A stretch of DNA of 64,000 nucleotides, from positions 22,351-86,350 of the forward strand of contig WLDG01000002.1 of assembly GCA_009704945.1 (NCBI GenBank), in the 5' to 3' direction. The translations under genes and the position numbers were made by a program. Positions 30,501 through 37,798 of this stretch are shown here, piece by piece. The first letter of the stretch is position 1. Every line of letters starts with the position of its first letter. The notes beneath the pieces were generated by a model. The model made no database searches and was not told where the DNA came from. It saw only the letters and a list, made by a program, of their open reading frames with translations. This DNA is from Actinomycetota bacterium. GTDB taxonomy: Bacteria > Actinomycetota > Actinomycetes > Actinomycetales > Microbacteriaceae.

Positions 30501-31007
30501 TCGCTTGTTTGCTTCATTCTTGCCAAGAACAGCCTCACCTAACAGATTTATGTTGAGGGTCGCGTCTTTTAGTCCAAGCTTTTTGGTTGATTTGATCAAC
30601 TTGGAACGAGTTGCGTCTAACACTAAGTGAGAAACGAGCTGTCTGAGAAATGACCTGGCAATTGGAATCACAGGCCATGGCATCAAAACTCCAAAGTTTG
30701 CACCAAGCGAAATCAATATGCGCAGATGAAATGGAAGAAATCTTGGAGTGATAGTTCTCAGCCGATATAGGTTGTTCGCAGCGACCCGAAGATCTTCTGG
30801 CCGAATAACACCATCAATAAACCCGACCGCGAATTCCAAACCTCTTTCATCTTGAAGCAGTCCAGCCAAGCGTTTAGATGGTTTGTTAACACGAAGCTTT
30901 TTTGATTGCGCAACCCAGGTGCGCACCTGTTCGATAACCGCCTCAACCAGCTCCGCAGAGGGAAGGCTGGGGATCTGAGTGGTCTTCAGAGTCGATGTCT
31001 CGGGCAC
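27573..31007 (-). CDS. putA: Bifunctional proline dehydrogenase / glutamate-semialdehyde dehydrogenase
   Basis: Oxidises proline to glutamate in two steps. The 1144-residue protein has an N-terminal proline dehydrogenase barrel (about 60-440; VRVVKGANLPMERVDSELHG is typical of the FAD/substrate region) and a C-terminal aldehyde dehydrogenase (about 520-980) with VVFKPAGPAS, the catalytic Glu in ILAETSGKNA and the catalytic Cys in GHAGQKCSAS. A further ~150 residues at the C-terminus are of the kind seen in long PutA proteins. The N-terminal DNA-binding domain of enterobacterial PutA is absent, so it is not a self-repressor. GTG at 31007 follows a -10 box by six bases. It is divergent from the CPA2-pgsBC operon, for which it could supply glutamate. 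Confidence 0.95.
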   Translation of the reverse strand: MPETSTLKTTQIPSLPSAELVEAVIEQVRTWVAQSKKLRVNKPSKRLAGLLQDERGLEFAVGFIDGVIRPEDLRVAANNLYRLRTITPRFLPFHLRILISLGANFGVLMPWPVIPIARSFLRQLVSHLVLDATRSKLIKSTKKLGLKDATLNINLLGEAVLGKNEANKRLSSVQEILSRKETEYISVKVSAIVSPNSPWAFDQAVEEVVERLTPLYEIANSATPNKFINLDMEEYRDLDLTIAVFKSILQKPQFKKLTAGIVLQAYLPDALRAMINLQQWAELRVLQGGAPIKVRVVKGANLPMERVDSELHGWPMATVSSKAEADANYKRVLNYALTENRVKNVKIGVAGHNLFDLAWSWLLASQRGAQEGLDFEMLLGMAPNQAKVISDTVGKLVLYTPIVYPKEFDVAIAYLIRRLEEGATKDNFLSSAFQLDSEEYFELEVQRFKSSIALLDTDVPIPNRLQNRQLQAAEILEGPFTNAPDTDPAIPENREWAKTIFRRLADSAIGEDLVTDNTIDDAVTLDQVIDIALIAQQAWSKLSLIERSELLLRVAVVLEKNREYLIEVAMSEAGKTIDQIDTEVSEAIDFANYYAQQTLRLGALPGAIAVPRKLTVVTPPWNFPIAIPAGGILAALATGSAVVFKPAGPASRCGAVLAALMLEVLPSGVLTPIHIGEKVLGKQLISHPKVDQVILTGGYETAQLFKQFNPSLRILAETSGKNAIIVTPHADLDLAAKDIAYSAFGHAGQKCSASSVAILVGSVAKSKRFRSQLRDAVESLTVDFPNNPAAQMGPIIDAPNEKLLHGLTRLDKGEKWFIKPQQLSEDGKLWSPGVRDRVRFASTSHKTEYFGPVLAIMTAKNLKQAIKIQNAVDYGLTAGIHSLSPEEINLWLSEVEAGNVYVNRGITGAIVRRQAFGGWKKSAVGPTAKAGGPNYLFCLTDWASTSNFAKEPIGSKAIEELLVIATASTLTDLEVESLVRSAQSDVAAAKQYFSKVQDESALSVEKNLLRYFRSDCSLRIQPDATEYQVWRSLITAIAIGKVELSVAEISPKILKVIQRAGVGVKVENSNSWLASLQNRPRRVRVIGSVDLSSPELANPDVSVYTSSQTESGIVELLPFYKEQSVSITAHRFGNPARHLSLLRL

Positions 31008-31013
31008 CCCTCT

Positions 31014-31019
31014 AGGGTA
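31014..31019 (-). promoter_or_regulatory. -10 box TACCCT, leaderless start of putA
   Basis: TACCCT on the minus strand, six bases (AGAGGG) and then GTG at 31007. It shares the 73-base gap with the divergent CPA2 promoter, so one regulator could act on both. Confidence 0.45.
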
Positions 31020-31068
31020 GAGCCTCTGCGAGCATCTTCTCTCAGGGCTCCAAAAATCAAGGGGTTGT

Positions 31069-31074
31069 TATTGT
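31069..31074 (+). promoter_or_regulatory. -10 box TATTGT, leaderless start of the CPA2 gene
   Basis: TATTGT, six bases (GAGCAT), then GTG at 31081. An ATG two bases before the GTG is out of frame. The GGGG upstream is too far to serve as a ribosome site. Confidence 0.4.
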
Positions 31075-31080
31075 GAGCAT

Positions 31081-32709
31081 GTGATTGAAAGCGCGTTTGG
31101 CCAGGTGGCCCTGATTCTGCTGGTGACAGCGATTATCGGGATGGGGGCCAAATTCGCTAGACAACCCTTGGTTGTTGCATACATCTTTGTTGGGATTCTG
31201 TTAGGTCCAACATTTCTGAATTTGGTCCAGTATGAAGAGGAAATCGAGCTGTTTGCAGAACTCGGCATTGCCTTGCTGCTTTTCCTGGTCGGGCTGAAGC
31301 TGGATCTGAGTCTCATCAAAAACATTGGAAAAGTAGCTGTCTTCACAGGACTAGGACAAGTCATTTTTACTGGCTTGCTTGGCTATTTCATTGTGGTCGG
31401 CTTTGGTTTCGACGTTGTCCAGGCCGCCTATATCGCAGTTGCAATAACTTTCTCTTCAACAATCATTGTCGTGAAGCTCCTTTCTGATCGGCGCGAGATA
31501 GATCAACTGCATGGACAAATTGCAGTTGGATTCTTAATTGTTCAAGACATTTTGGTAATAATTTTCATGGTTGTTATTGCAGCCATAGGCTCCAGTGCTG
31601 GTGAGGTTGATCGTTCAATTCCGGTGCTAATTTTTGGCAGCATCGCCTACATTGCTGCCGCTGTGGCTATTTCTAAGTTCTTACTACCAAGGCTGCTTGC
31701 CTGGTTGTCCAAGAGCCAGGAATTGACTTTGCTGTTTGGTGTGAGCTGGGCTTTGAGTCTGGCTGCAATCAGCTACTCCCTAGGCCTCTCGATGGAAATC
31801 GGAGCCTTTATCGCAGGTGTTGCGCTGGCATCTACTCCTTATCGAGAGAGCCTGAGCGGGCGAATGGTAAGCCTGCGGGACATTATGGTTTTGTTCTTCT
31901 TCATCCAACTTGGGTCATCACTCAGTTTCTCCGATGCCGTCGAACAGCTGATTCCAGCAATCGTCATTTCAATTTTTGTTCTAGTAGCAAAGCCAATCAT
32001 TGTCATGTTGATTATGCGCTCTCTTGGCTATCGCAACCAAGTCTCCTTCAAGACTTCCATGGCGATAGCCCAGATAAGTGAATTTTCACTAATCTTGATG
32101 GCTCTTGGATTCTCACTTGGACAAGTTAGCCAGTCCGCTGTCAGCCTGGTGACACTGATTGCTGTCATAACTATTACCTTGTCCACCTACTTCATTCTTT
32201 ATTCCGACAAGATTTATGCCCTGCTGTTTCCGTGGTTGAAAAAGTTTGACATCCCTGCCGAGGATGGTTTGGACGAAAAAGCGATTGAGGCAAGATACGA
32301 CGCAATTGTTATTGGAGCAGGTCGGTTGGGCTCCAGCGTTATCGCAGGTTTAGCAAGCAAGGGAGCAAACTTGCTTATTGTCGATCACAATCCGACCACC
32401 TTGAACCGCCTAGGGAACGATGGGCATGGAACATTGTATGGGGATATAAGTGATCCTGAGTTTGCATCTTCCTTGCCTCTCAATGAAGCGGATGCCATCA
32501 TTTGCACGGCACAGGAAAGAAGCACCAACCTGGTTGTTCTTGAAACTTTGGATAGATACGGCTACACCGGTCAAATTTGCCTAACCGCAATGGATGAGCC
32601 AACTGCTGCTGTATTGCAAGAGCATCCAAGAGTTACGGTGATTAGACCGCTCAAAATGGCCGCAAACAGCATCATCGATGCACTACCAAATTTGCGGGAG
32701 CGAGAGTAG
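31081..32709 (+). CDS. CPA2 cation/proton antiporter with TrkA-N domain
   Basis: A KefB/KefC-type monovalent cation:proton antiporter, 542 residues. About twelve membrane segments fill residues 1-385, with the CPA2 signature ELGIALLLFLVGLKLDLSLI near 60-80 and the double motif SSTIIVVKLL and VGFLIVQDILVI. From about 410 a Rossmann TrkA-N (RCK) domain begins with YDAIVIGAGRLGSSVIAGLA, which would bind NAD(H) and gate transport. The ion is probably K+ or Na+; sequence does not decide. It is the first gene of an operon with pgsB (19 bases downstream) and pgsC, which is an uncommon partner for an antiporter. Confidence 0.9.
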   Translation: MIESAFGQVALILLVTAIIGMGAKFARQPLVVAYIFVGILLGPTFLNLVQYEEEIELFAELGIALLLFLVGLKLDLSLIKNIGKVAVFTGLGQVIFTGLLGYFIVVGFGFDVVQAAYIAVAITFSSTIIVVKLLSDRREIDQLHGQIAVGFLIVQDILVIIFMVVIAAIGSSAGEVDRSIPVLIFGSIAYIAAAVAISKFLLPRLLAWLSKSQELTLLFGVSWALSLAAISYSLGLSMEIGAFIAGVALASTPYRESLSGRMVSLRDIMVLFFFIQLGSSLSFSDAVEQLIPAIVISIFVLVAKPIIVMLIMRSLGYRNQVSFKTSMAIAQISEFSLILMALGFSLGQVSQSAVSLVTLIAVITITLSTYFILYSDKIYALLFPWLKKFDIPAEDGLDEKAIEARYDAIVIGAGRLGSSVIAGLASKGANLLIVDHNPTTLNRLGNDGHGTLYGDISDPEFASSLPLNEADAIICTAQERSTNLVVLETLDRYGYTGQICLTAMDEPTAAVLQEHPRVTVIRPLKMAANSIIDALPNLRERE

Positions 32710-32728
32710 TCTGCAGTCAGGGGGACGC

Positions 32729-33973
32729 ATGACGGTAGATTTTTCAACTTGGATACCCGGCTGGTTTTCACTCTCAGCGGTTGTGATTTATGGAACCGTT
32801 CTAATCAGTCTTGCGATCAGAGCTAAGTTGGCTAGAGAGAATTACGATCTGCGAATACTCGTCACCGGCACTCGAGGCAAGTCTGGAACAGTTCGCCTGA
32901 TTCATTCCGGACTAGTTAATTCTGGGATTCGGGCATTTGGAAAAGTTACGGGGACAACCGCAGTCGAGTTGCTGCCAGATGCCAGCGAAGTTAGCACCTC
33001 GAGGCTGGGCACTGCAGGAATTTCAGAGATGCCGCAGGCAGTCCGGCGTGGAGCGAAGGCCGGGGCCACACATGGTGTTTTTGAATGCATGGCCATTTCA
33101 CCAAAGCTGATTCACATTGTGCAGGCTAAATATGTTCAGGCTCAGGTCGTGGTAATTCCAACCATTCGCCTTGATCATCTCGAAGACGAGGGCCTGACCG
33201 AATTTGAAATTGGGATGAACATCCTAAATTCGATTGATAAGTGCCAATACTTAGTTACTGGTGTCGATCAACCAGAACTGGTTGAGGCTTACTCAAGTTG
33301 GTGCAATGAACGTGATGTCACCTTTATACATTGTTCACCTGAACAGGAAACGCCACTTGTACCCGGTCACCATCCAGTGAATGTTGCTGTGGCTCAAGAG
33401 GTGCTAGCTATCGCTGGTATGGATAATGCTCAAGCTACTAAAGGCATCCAGTTGGCTGGTCTGGAACCTAGAGCCTTGGATATATTCAAACTTGATCTAG
33501 CCGGCACAGAGTGCTTGATGATTGACATCGGAGGAGCTAACGACCCAACCTCCTCATCCGAAGCTTTGCAAAGTTGGCAGCTGGGAACCGAAGCAATCAT
33601 TCCGGTTCTAGTGAATAGGTGGGAGAGGCCCCTTCGCTCAGTTGTCTTCTCGGCAGCCATGGCCAATCATTTTCCTGTCACTTTGGTGACTGGACCGCTG
33701 TTTAGTTGGATTGGCCGACGCTCTACCAGAAAACTTTTTCAAGACAATCAAAATGTGAAGGTTTTTGGTGCACAGTTTGTGCAAGTTTCCTATCTCGACT
33801 GTCTACGACCCGAACGCATAGTCCAAAAGCTGAGACAAAAATTCCCAGACCTAATTCAGCAGCGGGTTATTTTCGTGCTTGTGGAAAACGTGCACGGTAC
33901 CAAAGCAGACTTACTTCGATCCAATTTTGAGAGAGGTCAAAAGCTGAAGTATTCGGAGGTGCTGGGCAAATGA
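32729..33973 (+). CDS. pgsB: Poly-gamma-glutamate synthase subunit PgsB/CapB homologue
   Basis: Mur-ligase-like, ATP-dependent ligase that joins glutamates through the gamma-carboxyl. Residues 1-30 include one membrane segment, as in Bacillus PgsB. The P-loop is TGTRGKSGTVRLI near residue 50, followed by GKVTGTTA, as in PgsB. Further family positions are VFECMAISPK, QAQVVVIPTIRLDHLED (PgsB has a similar LEDHMD), GGANDPTSSS (like AANDASS) and VENVHG near the end. The ATG at 32729 follows AGGGGG; earlier in-frame codons overlap the CPA2 gene and are rejected. Length 414 residues (Bacillus ~393). No PgsA/CapA or release enzyme is in the window. The polymer could use glutamate or another amino acid; this is not decided by sequence. 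Confidence 0.85.
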   Translation: MTVDFSTWIPGWFSLSAVVIYGTVLISLAIRAKLARENYDLRILVTGTRGKSGTVRLIHSGLVNSGIRAFGKVTGTTAVELLPDASEVSTSRLGTAGISEMPQAVRRGAKAGATHGVFECMAISPKLIHIVQAKYVQAQVVVIPTIRLDHLEDEGLTEFEIGMNILNSIDKCQYLVTGVDQPELVEAYSSWCNERDVTFIHCSPEQETPLVPGHHPVNVAVAQEVLAIAGMDNAQATKGIQLAGLEPRALDIFKLDLAGTECLMIDIGGANDPTSSSEALQSWQLGTEAIIPVLVNRWERPLRSVVFSAAMANHFPVTLVTGPLFSWIGRRSTRKLFQDNQNVKVFGAQFVQVSYLDCLRPERIVQKLRQKFPDLIQQRVIFVLVENVHGTKADLLRSNFERGQKLKYSEVLGK

Positions 33974-35052
33974 TTGATCTAGATGTTGAGCTAGTCCGCG
34001 GCACTCTGGTAGTGGGTCTAGTTATATCCGCTCTGGCTTACCATTTCTTCCGAGTCAACAGCGGGGGAGTTGTCACAGCACCATTTTTAGCAATACTCGT
34101 GCTCACTGGTGATTGGATAAACATTGCTGGTTGGGCGGTACTCTCTATCATTGGATTTGCCACAATTCGTTTGTTAAGCAACAGATGGCCACTTCCAAGA
34201 ATCTGGCTGTTTTTTGCCGGCGTCTTTATTCCAATGACAATTCACATTGCCGGTCTTCTTTTGATACAGATTCCACCGTTTGAAACCTATTCAACATTCT
34301 TTGCAGCTGGTTTGTATGTGACAAACGGCTTGACCGCTTACGACGCCGCCCGTCAGGGGCTGCTGCGAACTTTTGTCAGTGCTGCTGCGGTGACTGCCCT
34401 AACGACGTTGGCGGCATTAGGAATGTATTCACTCACATCGAATTTTGGAATTACTACCGAAGCGCTGCCACCGTTTGTGACTCATGACCCACTGCTGGCC
34501 TTTGTAGTTGTGGCTGCTGCAATTGTTGCGCGGCTCGCTTTCGGGCTTGGAACGGCTGGAATAATCGGCGGGGCCTATCTTCTGCAAATCGCTGCCCCCG
34601 AGACCTTGCTGGTAGTTCTTGCCTTCACTCTGGTGGGCGCCTTCATATATAAACGAGTCGCGACCTTTATGGGACTTTCACCCAAGCAAGCTTTTTACTC
34701 ACTGCTAGCAGTAGGAGCAGTCGCTGCATGGTTTGGTTTGTACTGGGCAAGCTTGCTTGGAATTCCTGGAGCCGCTGCTGTCGAGCAATATGCCCTGGAG
34801 CCTCTGCTGGTAGTGGGATTGATGATCGGGGAAACAGCTCGGTTCGGAGTATCTAGAACTCTCATTGGCACCACAGCAGTTGGGCTGATTGCTTGGAGCA
34901 TAACCAGTTTGGTGAGCGCGAGCATTATTTCAACCTGGGTGGCATACATCATTACGTTCTTGCTTCTTGTTGCAGGCCTGACCTACGCATTTAGGGAAGT
35001 AAAGCGAGGCTGGGCCGCCGCAGCGGCTGGAAGCGCTCGATGGGGTGCTTAG
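33970..35052 (+). CDS. pgsC: PgsC/CapC-like membrane protein, apparently duplicated
   Basis: A 360-residue polytopic membrane protein overlapping pgsB by four bases (ATGA). The first ~150 residues follow the pattern of 149-residue PgsC: GTLVVGLVISALAYHFFRV, SGGVVTAPFLAILVL, a central PPFETYSTFFAAGLYVTN and ARQGLLRTFVSAAAV. Residues ~165-340 repeat the same plan (DPLLAFVVVAAAIVARLAFG, GIIGGAYLLQI, EPLLVVGLMIGETARFG, SRTLIGTTAVGLI), so it looks like two PgsC modules in tandem. PgsC works with PgsB in the membrane-bound synthase and in polymer export. Identification rests on pattern and position beside pgsB and is less certain than that of PgsB. Confidence 0.75.
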   Translation: MIDLDVELVRGTLVVGLVISALAYHFFRVNSGGVVTAPFLAILVLTGDWINIAGWAVLSIIGFATIRLLSNRWPLPRIWLFFAGVFIPMTIHIAGLLLIQIPPFETYSTFFAAGLYVTNGLTAYDAARQGLLRTFVSAAAVTALTTLAALGMYSLTSNFGITTEALPPFVTHDPLLAFVVVAAAIVARLAFGLGTAGIIGGAYLLQIAAPETLLVVLAFTLVGAFIYKRVATFMGLSPKQAFYSLLAVGAVAAWFGLYWASLLGIPGAAAVEQYALEPLLVVGLMIGETARFGVSRTLIGTTAVGLIAWSITSLVSASIISTWVAYIITFLLLVAGLTYAFREVKRGWAAAAAGSARWGA

Positions 35053-35083
35053 CTAATCACCTTCCACTAAACTCTCTTTGCTT

Positions 35084-35159
35084 GCCCTCGTAGCTCAGTG
35101 GATAGAGCAAGAGCCTTCTAATCTCTTGGTCGCAGGTTCGATTCCTGCCGAGGGCGCCA
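35084..35159 (+). tRNA. tRNA-Arg (TCT)
   Basis: Cloverleaf with acceptor GCCCTCG/CGAGGGC, D-arm GCTC/GAGC, T-arm GCAGG/CCTGC around TTCGATT, and encoded CCA. The loop CTTCTAA gives anticodon TCT. The anticodon stem is AGAGC/TCTCT, so the pair that closes the loop (31-39) is a C-T mismatch, which is unusual. Confidence 0.93.
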
Positions 35160-35180
35160 TTTCTACAAATGGGCAGGCCC

Positions 35181-36473
35181 TCACTCGCCTTGAGACGGTT
35201 GGGATTCCAAACTCGATATTTCAACCGAAACGATTCTTCGACCGTTTATTTCCTTTACTTCGGCTAGATAATCTCCGATTTGCGTTTGATCTCCAACCTT
35301 GGCTAGCCTGCCCAGCTGGGTCATGACCAAGCCACCAATTGTCACAACCGCAGAGTTCTCTATTTCCGCTCCGATAAGTTCATTTACTTTTCTTAGCGGA
35401 GTGTGGCCAGGAACTCTCCAAGTTCCCTCTCCATGGCCGGGCTTAAGTCGAGCAGGCGCGTCATGTTCGTCATAAACCTCGCCCACCAGCTCCTCAATCA
35501 GGTCTTCTAGCGTCACAAGGCCATCCGTCCCGCCGTGTTCATCAACTACCAGAGCAATGTGGCGACCGGCCGAACGAAGCTGTGAAATTGCAGGCAACAC
35601 ACCCATGATGTTTGGCAACATCGGAATTGGTCTTGCGAGTGTTGAAACCTGCTCAGCATCCTCGACGGAAGTCATCAAGTCTCTTACGTGAACAAAGGAA
35701 TTGCAGTCATCTAGGTCGCGCGTGATGATGGGGTAGCGCGAATAGGGGTGGCTTTTGGCATATTCTCTGGCTTCGGAGATTGTGAGCGTGCTCTTTATTG
35801 TCACCACGTCAGATCTCGGTTTCATAACCGTGTCTAGCGAATGCTCTGCAGATTCCAAAACATCAGACAAAACTTCTCGGTGGTGAGAGCTCAATCCCTG
35901 ATGAGTCTCCACGATGGAAATCAGCTCATCGGCAGACAGCTCCTCAGCTCTCTTTTTTGGGTCTCCACCAAGCAAGATCACTACCAAATCGCTCGATTTC
36001 CCAACCAACCATATGATTGGTTTGAAGATAACTGCAATACCTGCAATTAGAGGTGCGACAAGTAGCGAGAAACCAACTGCTCGCTGCAATGCAATTCTCT
36101 TGGGCGCTAGTTCACCAAAAACCAAGGAAAGGTAGGCAATTCCTAAAGTCAAAGTGACGATGGCAATTGAACTCGCAGTCACCAATTCAAGTCCAAGGTC
36201 CACCAGAAACGGAGTCAGCAGCGGCGCGAGCGCTGTCGCACCGAAGGCAGCAGAAGTGAAGCCGGAAACGGTAACTCCGATTTGAACCGCACCTAAAAAA
36301 GTGTTGGGTTGTCTAGCTAGTTTGACGACAAGCCTGCCTCTGCGTCCTCGACGCTCAAGCGCGGCCAGCTGAGACTCGCGTAGGGAAACTAGAGCAAGCT
36401 CAGATGCGGCGAAAACTCCACCCAAAAGTATGAAAAAAGCGATTAGAAAAGCAGTAAAGACGTGATCTGTCAA
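35181..36473 (-). CDS. CNNM/CBS-domain (hemolysin C, CorC-type) transporter
   Basis: A 430-residue membrane protein of the HlyC/CorC/CNNM family. The N-terminal CNNM domain (about 1-195) has three to four membrane segments and the GVFAASELALVSLRESQL and VFGELAPKRIALQ motifs. A pair of CBS domains spans about 210-330 (VMKPRSDVVTI; HIALVVDEHGGTDGLVTLEDL), and a C-terminal CorC_HlyC domain about 345-425 (DGTW-like GEGTWRVPGHTPL). Members are linked to Mg2+ or Co2+ efflux. The gene is convergent with tRNA-Arg and stands alone. Confidence 0.92.
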   Translation of the reverse strand: MTDHVFTAFLIAFFILLGGVFAASELALVSLRESQLAALERRGRRGRLVVKLARQPNTFLGAVQIGVTVSGFTSAAFGATALAPLLTPFLVDLGLELVTASSIAIVTLTLGIAYLSLVFGELAPKRIALQRAVGFSLLVAPLIAGIAVIFKPIIWLVGKSSDLVVILLGGDPKKRAEELSADELISIVETHQGLSSHHREVLSDVLESAEHSLDTVMKPRSDVVTIKSTLTISEAREYAKSHPYSRYPIITRDLDDCNSFVHVRDLMTSVEDAEQVSTLARPIPMLPNIMGVLPAISQLRSAGRHIALVVDEHGGTDGLVTLEDLIEELVGEVYDEHDAPARLKPGHGEGTWRVPGHTPLRKVNELIGAEIENSAVVTIGGLVMTQLGRLAKVGDQTQIGDYLAEVKEINGRRIVSVEISSLESQPSQGE

Positions 36474-36661
36474 AAAGACTCACCCAAAGCCAAATTCTTG
36501 TTACCCACCCATTTCATGCCTAAAAGTTTGACTGGTTTTGCTGGGGAATCGCTGATAAACAGCTAGCTGGACCAAAAATGGTGCTACTTCTTACCAGAGT
36601 CGATCTTCCGACATTGCGAGTCACGGTCAAGCCAAGAGTATTTGAGTAATACATTGGCGTC
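36474..36661. other. 188-base gap between the divergent CNNM and YqhA-like genes
   Basis: No open frame of note, tRNA or terminator seen. It must hold the promoters of both flanking genes. A TAATAC hexamer at 36647-36652, nine bases before the ATG at 36662, may be part of a promoter for the YqhA-like gene, but it is weak. Confidence 0.4.
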
Positions 36662-37153
36662 ATGCGAAGAATAATCGGCCTCACAAGATTTGCGGTTGTG
36701 GTCCCCGCCTTGGCCTCAATCGTCGGGGCACTGCTTCTGATGGCACAGGGGTCGATTGAGATGATCAGAGTCTTTATAGTTTCAGTATCAAATCAAGTGT
36801 CACTGAAGGACACAATCGTCGAAGTCCTGACTGCGGTGGATGCCATCTTGCTTGGAACTGTGCTCCTGGTAATCGGATATGGCCTGTATGAGTTGTTTGT
36901 TGATACTGACATCAAGGTCCCAGCTTGGCTACAGGTAAAAGATTTGGACGATTTAAAGTCAAAACTTATTGGAGTGGTGGTAGCAATCATTGCCGTTGTT
37001 TTCGTTGGTGTGTTTGTAGATTCCAACCGAGCACAAGATGTCTTGTCCTACGGAATCGGCGCGGGAGCTTTGGTAGCGGGATTAGCAATTTTTGGTTTGT
37101 TGACTCAAAAGCCAGCTAAACAACCCAAAGCTTCGACTAATAAAGCTGAATAG
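36662..37153 (+). CDS. YqhA/UPF0114 family membrane protein
   Basis: A 163-residue protein with four hydrophobic segments (about 8-30, 55-78, 100-120, 128-146). The family pattern includes RFAVVVPALASIVGALLL near the N-terminus, VDAILLGTVLLVIGYGLYEL, the charged KDLDDLKSKLIGVVV and the following FVGVFVD. Function is unknown in all members. The tail (QKPAKQPKASTNKAE) is basic. Its stop is directly followed by the stop of the convergent LysE gene, with no gap. No clear ribosome site precedes the ATG. Confidence 0.8.
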   Translation: MRRIIGLTRFAVVVPALASIVGALLLMAQGSIEMIRVFIVSVSNQVSLKDTIVEVLTAVDAILLGTVLLVIGYGLYELFVDTDIKVPAWLQVKDLDDLKSKLIGVVVAIIAVVFVGVFVDSNRAQDVLSYGIGAGALVAGLAIFGLLTQKPAKQPKASTNKAE

Positions 37154-37786
37154 TTAAAAGAAGTCGAGAGCTTCTAAAAGCATATAAACGCCGAGTAGAA
37201 AAAGCGCGATTCCTCCAGCGCCTCTGAAACCTGCAAGTCGCTGACTAGACGTGGACAACCAATCTCGAGCTTTTCCAGCGGCAACCGCGTAAACCATGTC
37301 ACTGGCGATTCCAATGATGCTAAAAATAAGTCCAAGAATTAGCATCTGGACTATTGGGCTTCCATCTGCTGGTGAAACGAACGAAGGCAGAGCCGCAATA
37401 AAAAACACAAAAGTTTTGGCATTTGTGATTCCAACAACAACTGACTGCTTGATCACAGTTGTTGAAGAACTTGATTTGTCTTCTGCAATCTCCAAATTTG
37501 CTCGGCCGACAAAGGCTCTTAGGCCAAGGAATGCAATAACTATGGCTCCTGCGATTTTGATTGTGAACAACGCGCCAGGTTGCTCCTGTATGAGGACACC
37601 AAGCCCAAGAGCCACCACAATAATCTGGAGCCCTACCCCAAAAGCGTTTCCAAGCACTGATAGCACTGCCAATTTTGTACCCAATACCAGTGCTCGACCA
37701 ATTGCAAAAAGAACGCTTGGACCGGGGACAACAATTATGACAATCGCCAGCAATAAAAAGCCAAGCAGGTTAGAGGTCGAAGGCAA
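37154..37786 (-). CDS. LysE/RhtB family exporter
   Basis: A 210-residue exporter with six hydrophobic segments. The signature PGPSVLFAIGRALVLGTKLA near residue 21-40 and the NAKTFVFFIAALPSFV block near 120 are diagnostic of the LysE/RhtB family, which export amino acids or related amines. A TTG at 37786 is the start, 12 bases after deoD. It is the last gene of the minus-strand run that begins with the Lrp regulator, so arginine, an arginine product or an amine is a sensible guess for its substrate. Confidence 0.9.
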   Translation of the reverse strand: MPSTSNLLGFLLLAIVIIVVPGPSVLFAIGRALVLGTKLAVLSVLGNAFGVGLQIIVVALGLGVLIQEQPGALFTIKIAGAIVIAFLGLRAFVGRANLEIAEDKSSSSTTVIKQSVVVGITNAKTFVFFIAALPSFVSPADGSPIVQMLILGLIFSIIGIASDMVYAVAAGKARDWLSTSSQRLAGFRGAGGIALFLLGVYMLLEALDFF

Positions 37787-37798
37787 TTAGATTCTTTC

